The position numbers and the translations under genes are program-made. Below are positions 12,267 through 20,944 of a stretch of DNA of 64,000 nucleotides, one piece after another. Below the pieces are notes generated by a model. It ran no database searches, was not told where the DNA came from, and was given only the letters and a program-made list of their open reading frames with translations. The stretch comes from JAVJUV01 sp040220415 (GTDB lineage: Bacteria > Pseudomonadota > Alphaproteobacteria > Rhodobacterales > Rhodobacteraceae). Numbering within the stretch: the stretch's first letter is position 1; each line of letters starts with the position of its first letter. The stretch spans positions 124,001 through 188,000 of the forward strand of contig JAVJUV010000102.1 of assembly GCA_040220415.1 (NCBI GenBank). The letters are read 5' to 3'.

Positions 12267-13079
12267 GTGGACGATCGCACGAAAGGCCGCCTGACCAAGG
12301 ACGGCATACGCATCTACGACCCGGCGGATTTCGCCGGAATGCACCGTGCGGGCGAGTTGGCCGCGCGCATCCTGGACGAGATCGCGCCCATGATCGTTCC
12401 CGGCGTGTCCACGGGCGAGGTCGACGATGCCATCGAGGCCATGGTCAAGGACGCCGGCGCCACCAGCGCGACCATCGGATACAAGGGCTATCAGCACGCA
12501 AGCTGCATCAGCGTGAACCACGTGGTCTGCCACGGCATTCCGGGCGACAAACGGCTGAAGGACGGCGATATTCTGAACGTCGACGTCACCGTGATCGTCG
12601 ATGGCTGGTTCGGCGATACCAGCCGGATGTATGTGGCGGGCAAGTTGCCAAGGAAGGCCGAGCGCCTGATCCAGGTTACCCACGATGCGCTGTTCAAGGG
12701 TATCGAGGCGGTCAAGCCGGGAAATACCTTCGGCGACATCGGTCATGCGATCCAGGCTTTCGTCGAAGCGAACCGGATGAGCGTGGTCCGCGATTTCTGC
12801 GGGCATGGGCTGGGCCGGGTTTTTCACGCGCCGCCGAACGTCCTGCACTATGGCCGTCCGGGGACCGGCGCCGTGCTGGAGCCGGGGATGTTTTTCACCA
12901 TCGAGCCGATGGTGAATCTTGGACGTCCCGAAACCAAGGTTCTTGCCGACGACTGGACCGCGGTGACGCGGGACAAGTCGCTGTCGGCACAGTTCGAGCA
13001 TTCGGTCGGCGTGACCGAGGATGGGGTGGATATCTTCACCCTGTCACCGGCCGGCAGGTTCCATCCGACCTGGAGCTAG
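12267..13079 (+). CDS. map: Methionine aminopeptidase type I
   Basis: 270 residues. It removes the initiator Met from new proteins. All five metal ligands are recognisable: two Asp in DGDILNVDVTVI and WFGDTSRM, His in FCGHGLGRVFHAPPN, and two Glu in FTIEPMVN and QFEHSVGVTEDG. The start is the GTG at 12267, which has an excellent GAGGAAAGGA 7-16 bases upstream; the first residues VDDRTKGRLTKDGI fit the family. Its end overlaps the convergent DUF6647-like gene by 4 bases. Confidence 0.96.
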   Translation: MDDRTKGRLTKDGIRIYDPADFAGMHRAGELAARILDEIAPMIVPGVSTGEVDDAIEAMVKDAGATSATIGYKGYQHASCISVNHVVCHGIPGDKRLKDGDILNVDVTVIVDGWFGDTSRMYVAGKLPRKAERLIQVTHDALFKGIEAVKPGNTFGDIGHAIQAFVEANRMSVVRDFCGHGLGRVFHAPPNVLHYGRPGTGAVLEPGMFFTIEPMVNLGRPETKVLADDWTAVTRDKSLSAQFEHSVGVTEDGVDIFTLSPAGRFHPTWS

Positions 13080-13609
13080 TTCCCGGGGCTTTGTTCGGGA
13101 CAGAGCGAGAGCAGGAAGATCGACCGCCAGTCGAAGCCCGGATCTATTCCGTAGTCGGACAGATATTCTGCCTGCAGCATATAGGCTTCAAGCTCGGGCG
13201 CCCCCGTGCAGGGCCAGTCATGGTTGGCAAGCTGGACGACATGGATGAATTCGTGCAGCAGCACGGACCGGTCGTAGGGGTCGTCGGGTGACCAGGGTTC
13301 GACCAGATGGATCACCCGGCCGGCGTAGTTGTAGGCCGCATTCAGTTCTGGCTCTACCAGAAGCGTCTGGTCTTCGTAGTCGATCCAATCCCCGACCTTG
13401 CAAAAGCTGATGGCCGGGGGATCGTGGAAAAGTCCGGTGACATCGTACATCGTGTGCAGCGCGATCCACGCCACGAGATCCTGCGTGACTTCGTGCGGAA
13501 CCGTCGGCACTTCTGTTGGTTCTGGACAGACCTCGTCGGCCGCCCCCGAGGCCGCGCCTGCAAGCAAAAGCAATGCGCAGGCGATCGGGGAGCGGCTGTT
13601 GATCTTCAA
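13076..13609 (-). CDS. Secreted HExxH protein (DUF6647-like)
   Basis: 177 residues. A signal peptide (CALLLLAGAASGAADE) is followed by a small domain with a zincin-type motif, H119-E120-F-I-H123 in SVLLHEFIHVVQ, and a downstream glutamate region (PELEAYMLQAEYL) of the kind that supplies the third metal ligand in gluzincins. Two Cys pairs may form disulfides. It resembles a proteobacterial DUF6647 family, recalled rather than searched. The gene is 21 bases after the dienelactone hydrolase gene, so the two are likely co-transcribed. Peptidase activity is inference. Confidence 0.7.
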   Translation of the reverse strand: MKINSRSPIACALLLLAGAASGAADEVCPEPTEVPTVPHEVTQDLVAWIALHTMYDVTGLFHDPPAISFCKVGDWIDYEDQTLLVEPELNAAYNYAGRVIHLVEPWSPDDPYDRSVLLHEFIHVVQLANHDWPCTGAPELEAYMLQAEYLSDYGIDPGFDWRSIFLLSLCPEQSPGN

Positions 13610-13630
13610 GGTCCGTTTTCCTTTCCCGGC

Positions 13631-14518
13631 TCAGGTCAGATACTGGTTGAACCAGGCCACGGTCCGATCCCACGCCAGTTCTGCCGCCGCTTCGTCGTAG
13701 CGCGGCGTCGAGTCGTTGTGGAATCCGTGGTTCACGCCCGGATAGATATGCGCCTCGTAAACCTTGTTATTCGCCTGAAGCGCTCTTTCATACTCGGGCC
13801 AGCCCTCGTTGATGCGCTCGTCCAGTCCGGCATAGTGCAGAAGAAGCGGTGCCTGGATCTTCGGCACATCCTGTGTCGCGGCTTGCCGCCCGTAAAACGG
13901 AACCGAGGCGGACATCTCGGGGAAGGCCACGGCCAGCGCGTTGCAGACGCCGCCGCCATAGCAGAACCCGACCGCGCCCACCTTGCCGGTCGAATCGTCG
14001 CGGTTGAGCAGGTGTTCGAACCCGTTGAAGAAATCGTTCATCAGCTGCTCGCCGTCGACGGTGCTTTGCAAGTCGCGACCTTCGGCGTCGTTTCCGGGAT
14101 AGCCGCCGACCGACGTCAGGCCGTCCGGGGCGAGCGCCATGAATCCCGCCTTGGCCACGCGGCGCGCCACGTCCTCGATATATGGGTTCAGACCGCGGTT
14201 CTCGTGGACAACAAGGACGGCAGGCAGTTTTTCGGGCGCGTTCGCCGGTTTCACCAGGTAGCCGCGCACATCGCCGGTGCCGCCGGGCGACGGGTAGGTG
14301 ATGTATTCGGGAACGATCTCGGGGTCGTTGAAATTGACCTGCTGGGCAAGCGCATAGTTGGGGCTGAGCATCTCGAGCAGCGTCATCGCGGTCACGCCGC
14401 CGACGGCGAATTTGCCGGCGCGGTCCAGGAAATCGCGTTTCGTGATCTTGCCGTGCGCATAATAGTCATAGAGATCAAGAAGTTCCTGATCGAAGTCTTT
14501 CGCTGTCATCCGGGTCAT
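13631..14518 (-). CDS. Dienelactone hydrolase family protein (YghX-like)
   Basis: 295-residue alpha/beta hydrolase. The likely nucleophile Cys lies in GAVGFCYGGGVC, the acid in YAGLDERINEG and the base in YPGVNHGFHND. The N-terminal 60 residues carry an Arg-poor Tat-like stretch (KRDFLDRAGKFAVGGVT) and a following hydrophobic segment ending SPNYALAQQ, as in YghX/YghY proteins, suggesting export. A HENRGL motif is typical of the family. It diverges from xdhA across a 201-base promoter region. Natural substrate unknown. Confidence 0.85.
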   Translation of the reverse strand: MTRMTAKDFDQELLDLYDYYAHGKITKRDFLDRAGKFAVGGVTAMTLLEMLSPNYALAQQVNFNDPEIVPEYITYPSPGGTGDVRGYLVKPANAPEKLPAVLVVHENRGLNPYIEDVARRVAKAGFMALAPDGLTSVGGYPGNDAEGRDLQSTVDGEQLMNDFFNGFEHLLNRDDSTGKVGAVGFCYGGGVCNALAVAFPEMSASVPFYGRQAATQDVPKIQAPLLLHYAGLDERINEGWPEYERALQANNKVYEAHIYPGVNHGFHNDSTPRYDEAAAELAWDRTVAWFNQYLT

Positions 14519-14614
14519 GAATGTGCCCTCCTGTTGTCGATGAAAACAAAGTAGCGCGATGAGGCGATTCTCAGGTCACATTTTCGAGTGCGCCCACGGG
14601 GACTTGAAAATTCA

Positions 14615-14647
14615 TTGACATCTCGCTTTGATCTGCGCTCAGATCAA
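14615..14647 (+). promoter_or_regulatory. xdh operon promoter with overlapping palindrome
   Basis: A perfect TTGACA (14615-14620) is followed by an 8-bp inverted repeat, TTGATCTG (14628-14635) and CAGATCAA (14640-14647), with the 4-base spacer CGCT. The palindrome covers the expected -10 region, where no good TATAAT is visible. A repressor bound here would block the promoter. It may control xdhA, the divergent hydrolase gene, or both. Confidence 0.5.
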
Positions 14648-14719
14648 GGTCGCGCGCTGTCTACGCCGCATCGACGGTGCGCCAACGGCTATTTTCTGGG
14701 TAAGGCGGCAGGACTCTTC

Positions 14720-16075
14720 ATGACAGTCAAGTTTTCTCTGAACGGGGAAACTGTGGAGGTGGACGCGCCACTTGCCACGACGCTGCTGGACTGGCTGCGG
14801 ACCGAACGCGGACTTACCGGCACCAAGGAAGGCTGTAACGAGGGCGATTGCGGCGCCTGTACGGTAATGGTGACCGACGAAGGCGGTGCAAAAGCGCTGA
14901 ACGCCTGTATCCTGCTGTTGCCGCAACTGCATGGAAAGGCCGTGCGGACCGTGGAAGGTATCTCGGGTCCGGGGGGCGAGATGCACCCCGTTCAGACGGC
15001 GATGGTCGAGAAGCATGGCAGCCAGTGCGGGTTCTGCACGCCGGGCTTCGTGGTCTCGATGGCCGTTTCCCACCTGAACGGGCGGACGAATCACGACGAT
15101 GCGCTGGCCGGCAACCTGTGCCGCTGCACGGGCTATGCGCCGATTGTGCGGGCGGCCGAGGCGGCGGCCGGGGCCCCTGTTCCGGCGTGGATGAAGGATG
15201 AAACGCCTGAAACAGAGACTGTTTCCTTTGCCCCCGAAACGACCGACGCGCTGGCCGAGTGGTACGCGGCGCATCCCGACGCCACGCTGATCGCCGGCGC
15301 GACGGACGTAGGGCTTTGGGTAACGAAGGGGCTGCGCGATCTGGGTGAGGTGGCGTTTTTGAACCGGTGCCGCGATCTTCAGGAGATCGGCGAAAGCGCG
15401 CAGACGCTGAAGATCGGCGCGGGGGTCACGATGGCCGACCTGCTGCCGGTGCTGCGAAAGCATCACCTGTCCTATGCCGAGATGGTGCGGCGTTACGGAT
15501 CAGAGCAGGTGCGTCAGGCGGCGACGATCGGTGGCAACATCGCGAACGGTTCACCCATCGGGGACAACCCGCCCGTGCTGATCGCGCTTGGCGCGACGCT
15601 GCATCTGCGGAAGGGCGACGCCCGGCGCGAGATGCCGATCGAGGACTTCTTTCTGGACTACGGCAAACAGGACCGCAAACCCGGCGAGTTCGTCGAGGCG
15701 ATCACCATGCCGAAATCCGCCCCGACGCTGCGGGTCTACAAGTTGTCCAAGCGGTTCGATCAGGACATCTCGGCGGTCTGCGGCGCGTTCAACGTGACGG
15801 TCGAGGATGGTGTCGTGGCGGCGGCAAGGATCGCTTTCGGCGGAATGGCGGGCATTCCGAAAAGGGCCGGGGCTGTCGAGGCGGCGCTGCGGGGCAAGCC
15901 CTGGACGGAAGAGACCGTGGGGGAGGTTTTGCCCGTGTTCAGTGACGATTTCACCCCGATGACCGACATGCGTGCCAGTGCGGAATACCGGCTGGAGACC
16001 GCCCGGAACATGTTGCTGCGCTACTGTCACGATCTGGCCGGCCGCAGTGTCAGCGTGCTGGAGGTGACGCCATGA
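14720..16075 (+). CDS. xdhA: Xanthine dehydrogenase small subunit (2Fe-2S, FAD)
   Basis: 451 residues. It passes electrons from the molybdenum subunit to NAD+. Residues 1-80 form a plant-type [2Fe-2S] ferredoxin domain with C39, C44, C47 and C63. Residues 85-160 form the second [2Fe-2S] domain with C103, C106, C134 and C136 (SQCGFCTPGF, GNLCRCTGYA). Residues about 185-450 are the FAD domain (ATIGGNIANGSPIGDNPP). The ATG at 14720 is chosen because the ferredoxin domain begins directly after it. The stop overlaps xdhB as ATGA. First gene of an eight-gene cluster. Confidence 0.96.
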   Translation: MTVKFSLNGETVEVDAPLATTLLDWLRTERGLTGTKEGCNEGDCGACTVMVTDEGGAKALNACILLLPQLHGKAVRTVEGISGPGGEMHPVQTAMVEKHGSQCGFCTPGFVVSMAVSHLNGRTNHDDALAGNLCRCTGYAPIVRAAEAAAGAPVPAWMKDETPETETVSFAPETTDALAEWYAAHPDATLIAGATDVGLWVTKGLRDLGEVAFLNRCRDLQEIGESAQTLKIGAGVTMADLLPVLRKHHLSYAEMVRRYGSEQVRQAATIGGNIANGSPIGDNPPVLIALGATLHLRKGDARREMPIEDFFLDYGKQDRKPGEFVEAITMPKSAPTLRVYKLSKRFDQDISAVCGAFNVTVEDGVVAAARIAFGGMAGIPKRAGAVEAALRGKPWTEETVGEVLPVFSDDFTPMTDMRASAEYRLETARNMLLRYCHDLAGRSVSVLEVTP

Positions 16076-18468
16076 GTGTCGCGAAGCCCCTGCCCCACGA
16101 CGCCGCGCCGCTGCATGTCACCGGTCAGGCGCGATATGTCGACGACATCCCATTGCCGGCCAACGCGCTGCATCTTGCCTTCGGCATGTCCGAGGTGGCG
16201 CATGGCCGGATCGTGTCGATGGATCTGGATGCGGTGCGTGCGGCACCGGGCGTCGTTGCGGTTCTGACCGCCGAAGACCTGCCGCACGAGAACGATGTCT
16301 CGCCCTCGCCCTCGCCCGAACCGATGCTTGCCGATGGCACGGTGCATTACGTCGGCCAGCCGGTTTTCCTGGTGGCGGCCAAGACCCATTTGCAGGCGCG
16401 CAAGGCCGTGCGGCTGGCGAAGATCGAATATCACGAGTTGCCCGCGATCCTGACGGTGGACGAGGCGCTGGAGGCCGGCAGCCGTTTCGAGGAAGGGCCG
16501 CGCATTTATCAGAAGGGCGATGCAGCCCTGGCCATCGATGCCGCCGAACGTGTGATCACAGGCTCGATCGACATGGGCGGGCAAGAGCATTTCTATCTGG
16601 AGGGACAGGCGGCCATCGCGTTGCCGCAGGAAGGCGGCGACATGATCGTCCATTCGTCGTCCCAGCATCCGACCGAGATCCAGCACAAGGTCGCCGAGGC
16701 GCTGGGCGTGCACATGAACGCCGTGCGCGTCGAGGTTCGGCGCATGGGTGGCGGGTTCGGGGGCAAGGAAAGCCAGGGAAACGCGCTGGCGGTGTCCTGT
16801 GCGGTTGTCGCCGCGCTGACGGGTCGGCCTGCCTCGATGCGCTATGACCGGGACGATGACATGATCATCACCGGCAAGCGACACGATTTCCGTATCGACT
16901 ATCGCGTGGGCTTCGATGCCGAAGGACGGATCGCCGGGATCGAGTTCCTGCAGCTTTGCCGTTGCGGCTGGTCGATGGACCTGAGCCTGCCGGTTGCCGA
17001 CCGGGCGATGCTGCATGCGGACAATGCCTATCACATCCCGGCCATGCGGATCGAGTCGCACCGCCTGAAGACGAACACGCAATCCGCGACCGCGTATCGG
17101 GGGTTCGGCGGGCCGCAAGGCATGCTGGGGATCGAGCGGGTGCTGGATCATGTGGCGCACGACGTCGGGCGCGATCCGCTGGAGGTTCGCCGGCTGAATT
17201 ATTATCGCCCTGCGGGCGCCGCCTCTGGCGGGCGTATTTCGGGCAAGATGAAGCTGGACGCACCCGATGACGCCGACATTACTAGCCGGGGCGTTCCGAC
17301 GCGCGAAGCCGAGGTTTCCGTCGACATTCCAGACGGCGTGCAGACCACGCCCTATCACATGCCGGTCGAGGATTTCATCCTGCATGAAATGACCGACCGG
17401 CTGGTGGAAAACAGTGACTATTACGGGCGAAAAGCGGCGATTTCTGAGTGGAATGCCCGCAATGACATCCTGAAGAAGGGGATTGCGCTGACGCCTGTGA
17501 AGTTCGGGATCAGCTTTACCCTGACGCACCTGAACCAGGCCGGCGCGCTGGTGCATGTCTATCAGGACGGGTCGATCCACATGAACCACGGCGGCACCGA
17601 GATGGGACAGGGTCTGTTCCAGAAGGTGGCGCAGGTGGCGGCGGCGCGGCTCGGTGTGGATGTCGGGCGGGTGAAGATCACCGCCACCGATACCGCCAAG
17701 GTGCCGAACACGTCGGCGACCGCGGCATCCTCGGGGTCGGATCTGAACGGCATGGCGGTGAAGGCCGCGTGCGACACGATCCGCGACCGGTTGGCCGAGT
17801 TCGTGGCCGCGCGCGCCCAGGCAACCGCGGACAGTGTCCGGTTCGAGGACGGCATGGTGCATGTGAGTGGCGAAAGCCTGACCTTCGAAGAGGTCGTGCG
17901 GGACGCCTACATGGCGCGGATCAGCCTGTCGGCGACGGGTTTCTATGCGACGCCGAAGATCGTCTGGGACCGGATCAAGGGCCAGGGGCGGCCGTTCTTC
18001 TATTTCGCCTATGGCGCGGCCGTGACCGAGGTGGTGATCGACACGCTGACCGGTGAGAACCGGATTCTGCGGACGGATATCCTGCATGATTGCGGCGCGT
18101 CGCTGAACCCGTCGATCGACATCGGCCAGATCGAGGGCGGCTATGTGCAGGGCGCGGGCTGGCTGACGACCGAGGAGCTGGTCTGGGACGGCAAGGGGCG
18201 GCTGCGCACCCACGCGCCGTCGACCTACAAGATCCCCGCCTGTTCCGACCGGCCGGATGTGTTCAACGTGGCGCTGTGGGACGCAGAGAACCGCGAGGAC
18301 ACCATCTATCGCTCGAAGGCGGTGGGCGAGCCGCCGTTCATGCTGGGAATTTCCGCGCTGATGGCCTTGTCCGATGCCGTTGCGGCCTGCGGCAGCCGCT
18401 ATCCTTCGCTGGATGCGCCCGCCACGGCCGAAAGGGTGTTGGCAGCTGTTCGGAGGGTCAGGGCATGA
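16072..18468 (+). CDS. xdhB: Xanthine dehydrogenase molybdopterin-binding subunit
   Basis: 798 residues. It hydroxylates hypoxanthine and xanthine at the Mo centre. Family signatures: ARYVDDIPLPANALHLAFG at the N-terminus, GGGFGGKESQGN for cofactor binding, TAYRGFGGPQGML, the cofactor block HMNHGGTEMGQGLFQKVAQV, and the catalytic glutamate about E753 in SKAVGEPPFMLG. The substrate pocket residues fit XDH rather than CO dehydrogenase or aldehyde oxidase as far as can be judged by eye. It overlaps xdhA and xdhC by 4 bases at each end, implying coupled translation. Confidence 0.95.
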   Translation: MSVAKPLPHDAAPLHVTGQARYVDDIPLPANALHLAFGMSEVAHGRIVSMDLDAVRAAPGVVAVLTAEDLPHENDVSPSPSPEPMLADGTVHYVGQPVFLVAAKTHLQARKAVRLAKIEYHELPAILTVDEALEAGSRFEEGPRIYQKGDAALAIDAAERVITGSIDMGGQEHFYLEGQAAIALPQEGGDMIVHSSSQHPTEIQHKVAEALGVHMNAVRVEVRRMGGGFGGKESQGNALAVSCAVVAALTGRPASMRYDRDDDMIITGKRHDFRIDYRVGFDAEGRIAGIEFLQLCRCGWSMDLSLPVADRAMLHADNAYHIPAMRIESHRLKTNTQSATAYRGFGGPQGMLGIERVLDHVAHDVGRDPLEVRRLNYYRPAGAASGGRISGKMKLDAPDDADITSRGVPTREAEVSVDIPDGVQTTPYHMPVEDFILHEMTDRLVENSDYYGRKAAISEWNARNDILKKGIALTPVKFGISFTLTHLNQAGALVHVYQDGSIHMNHGGTEMGQGLFQKVAQVAAARLGVDVGRVKITATDTAKVPNTSATAASSGSDLNGMAVKAACDTIRDRLAEFVAARAQATADSVRFEDGMVHVSGESLTFEEVVRDAYMARISLSATGFYATPKIVWDRIKGQGRPFFYFAYGAAVTEVVIDTLTGENRILRTDILHDCGASLNPSIDIGQIEGGYVQGAGWLTTEELVWDGKGRLRTHAPSTYKIPACSDRPDVFNVALWDAENREDTIYRSKAVGEPPFMLGISALMALSDAVAACGSRYPSLDAPATAERVLAAVRRVRA

Positions 18469-19409
18469 GTTTCGATCTGGAGCGGATGAAACGCCTGGCC
18501 ATTTCCGGTCCGGTTGCGCGTGTCGTCGTGGCCGAGACCCGCGGTTCGGTACCGCGTGAGGTGGGCGCGGCGATGCTGGTCACTGCCCGCGATGTCGAAG
18601 GGACGATCGGGGGTGGTGCGCTGGAGTACGAGGCGACTGCCCGTGCGCGGAAGGCGCTGGAAGCCGGGGCGGACCGGTTGGACCGGATGCCGCTGGGACC
18701 CGCGCTGGGCCAGTGCTGCGGCGGATCGGTGGCATTGCTGACCGAGGCCTGGGATGCCGAGCGGCTGGCAGGCATCAAGGGCGACGTCGTGGCGCGGCCA
18801 TTGCCGGGCGGATCGGAAGCGGCGCCCCTGGCGGTTTCGCGCGTACTGGCGGATGCCAGGGCTCGCGGTGATCGCCCGGAACCCGGCATGCTGGAGGGCT
18901 GGATGATCGAGCCGGTTCAGCGCGCTACGCGCCAGATCTGGGTCTGGGGCGCCGGGCATGTCGGCCGCGCGATCGTTGGTGTTCTTGCGCCGTTGCCGTC
19001 GCTGGATATCCGGTGGGCGGATTGTGACGTGGGCCGCTTCCCCGCCGCGGTTCCTGACCGCGTCGAGACGCTTGTCGCAGAGAATCCCGCCGATCTGGTG
19101 ACGCTTTCGCCAGCGCATGCCGAGCACCTGGTGCTGACGTTCAGCCACACGCTGGACCTGGAATTGTGCCACCGCATCCTTTGCCGGCCGTTCCGGTCGC
19201 TGGGCCTGATCGGCTCGGCGACGAAATGGGCGCGGTTCCGGTCGCGGCTGGCCGCGCTTGGGCACTTGGAGGCCCAGATCAACCGGATCGCCTGTCCGAT
19301 CGGTGATCCCGCGCTGGGCAAGCATCCCCAGGCGATTGCTTTGGGGGTGGCGGCTGATATCGTGCGCAAGGAACTGGGGGAGAAGACGATGATCGGGCAG
19401 AGGGCATGA
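18465..19409 (+). CDS. xdhC: XdhC accessory protein for xanthine dehydrogenase
   Basis: 314 residues. XdhC binds molybdenum cofactor and aids its sulfuration and insertion into XdhB. The N-terminal domain shows VAETRGSVPREVGAAMLV, GTIGGGALEYEA and LGPALGQCCGGSV with the family's CC pair. A C-terminal Rossmann domain starts at WVWGAGHVGRAIV and includes LIGSATKWARFRSRL. ATGA overlap at both ends with xdhB and the ABC ATPase gene; this is the junction between enzyme and transporter modules. Confidence 0.95.
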   Translation: MSFDLERMKRLAISGPVARVVVAETRGSVPREVGAAMLVTARDVEGTIGGGALEYEATARARKALEAGADRLDRMPLGPALGQCCGGSVALLTEAWDAERLAGIKGDVVARPLPGGSEAAPLAVSRVLADARARGDRPEPGMLEGWMIEPVQRATRQIWVWGAGHVGRAIVGVLAPLPSLDIRWADCDVGRFPAAVPDRVETLVAENPADLVTLSPAHAEHLVLTFSHTLDLELCHRILCRPFRSLGLIGSATKWARFRSRLAALGHLEAQINRIACPIGDPALGKHPQAIALGVAADIVRKELGEKTMIGQRA

Positions 19410-20944
19410 GCGCCTCGCCGCTGCTGGCGGTGGAGGGCCTGAGAAAGGCTTACCCGGGAGTCGTCGCCAATGACGATGTCAGCTTCACGGTCGGCGCGGG
19501 CGAAGTGCACGCGCTTCTGGGCGAGAACGGCGCCGGCAAGTCGACGCTGGTGAAGATGGTCTATGGTCTGGTGAAGCCGGACGAGGGCCGGATGAGCTTT
19601 GCCGGTGCGGCCTATGCGCCGGCCTCGCCGCACGAGGCGCGCTCGACCGGGATCGCGATGGTCTTCCAGCACTTCAGCCTGTTCGAGGCGCTGGACGTCG
19701 CCGAAAACGTGGCGCTGGGGATGGAAAATCCGCCGCCGATGCGGGAACTGGCGAAGAGTATCCGGGATGTCAGTGAGACCTACGGCCTGCCGCTGGATCC
19801 GACGCGGCTGGTCGGCGACCTGTCGGCGGGCGAGCGCCAGCGGGTCGAGATCATCCGTTGCCTGCTGCAGGACCCCAAGCTTCTGATCATGGACGAACCG
19901 ACCAGCGTGCTGACGCCGCAAGAGGTCGATATCCTGTTCGAGACGCTGCGCAAGCTGCAGGCCGAGGGCACGTCGATCCTTTATATCAGTCACAAACTCG
20001 AGGAAATTCGCGCCTTGTGTCAGGGCGCGACGATCCTGCGGCTGGGCAAGGTCGTGGGGTCGTGCGACCCGCGCGAGAAGTCGGCGCGCGAACTGGCGGA
20101 GCTGATGGTGGGGACCGAGTTGAAGTCGCCCGCCGCCGCAGCGCACGAACTGGGTGACGTGGCGCTGTCGATCAGCGGCCTTTCCGCCCGGTCGTCCAAT
20201 CCTTTCGGAACATCGCTGAAGGATGTCTCGCTTGAGGTCCGCAAAGGCGAAGTCCTGGGGGTCGGCGGTGTGGCGGGCAACGGTCAGGACGAATTGCTGG
20301 CGGTTTTGTCGGGCGAGATTCGAACGGCAGCCGATGCAGTGAAACTGAACGGCAAGGGGATCGGTTCCCTGGGGCCGAACGAAAGGCGCGCGCTGGGGCT
20401 TCTGGCCGCGCCCGAGGAAAGACTGGGTCATGCCGCCGCGCCGGACATGAGTCTTGTCGAGAATGCCGTGCTGTCGGGATGGGTTCGCAAAGGCATCGTG
20501 TCGAACGGGTTCGTCGACTGGGGCAAGGCCAGGGACTTTGCCGAGGAGGTGATACGCCAGTTCGATGTGCGCACACCGGGTTCCGGGAACGCGGCCCGGT
20601 CGCTGTCGGGCGGCAACCTGCAGAAATTCGTGATCGGGCGCGAGATTCTTCAGAAACCCGACGTTCTGGTCGTGAACCAGCCCACATGGGGCGTCGACGC
20701 CAGCGCCGCGGCCGCGATCCGGCAGGCGCTTCTGGATCTTGCCGCCGGGGGCGCGGCAGTGGTCGTCATCAGCCAGGACCTGGACGAGCTGATGGAGATC
20801 TCGAACCGGTTCGCGGCACTGAACGAGGGCCGGCTGAGTGCGCCGCGTCCGGCGGCGGGCCTGACGATCGACGAGATCGGGCTGATGCTGGGCGGCGCGC
20901 ATGGCATGGAAGTGGCGCATATCCACGAGGAGGCGGCGACATGA
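19406..20944 (+). CDS. ABC transporter ATPase, two ABC domains (BmpA/nucleoside type)
   Basis: 512 residues with two fused ABC domains, as in the YufO/NupO/RbsA group. Domain 1 has Walker A LLGENGAGKSTL, signature LSAGERQRVEI and Walker B LLIMDEPTSVL. Domain 2 has the family's degenerate Walker A GVAGNGQDELL, signature LSGGNLQKFVI and LVVNQPTWGVD, which is normal for this family. It energises the two permeases encoded next. ATGA overlaps join it to xdhC and to the first permease gene, so transporter and enzyme are made from one message. Nucleobase or nucleoside substrate is inferred from this linkage. Confidence 0.93.
   Translation: MSASPLLAVEGLRKAYPGVVANDDVSFTVGAGEVHALLGENGAGKSTLVKMVYGLVKPDEGRMSFAGAAYAPASPHEARSTGIAMVFQHFSLFEALDVAENVALGMENPPPMRELAKSIRDVSETYGLPLDPTRLVGDLSAGERQRVEIIRCLLQDPKLLIMDEPTSVLTPQEVDILFETLRKLQAEGTSILYISHKLEEIRALCQGATILRLGKVVGSCDPREKSARELAELMVGTELKSPAAAAHELGDVALSISGLSARSSNPFGTSLKDVSLEVRKGEVLGVGGVAGNGQDELLAVLSGEIRTAADAVKLNGKGIGSLGPNERRALGLLAAPEERLGHAAAPDMSLVENAVLSGWVRKGIVSNGFVDWGKARDFAEEVIRQFDVRTPGSGNAARSLSGGNLQKFVIGREILQKPDVLVVNQPTWGVDASAAAAIRQALLDLAAGGAAVVVISQDLDELMEISNRFAALNEGRLSAPRPAAGLTIDEIGLMLGGAHGMEVAHIHEEAAT

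Noticed and set aside
14628..14647. FNR/NNR box at the xdh promoter
   Set aside because: The TTGAT and ATCAA halves are 10 bases apart, whereas FNR-type boxes need four. Kept only as an unassigned palindrome.
16027..18213. Long minus-strand frame opposite xdhB
   Set aside because: Same kind of shadow: low-complexity His/Arg/Gln-rich translation, while xdhB is complete on the plus strand.
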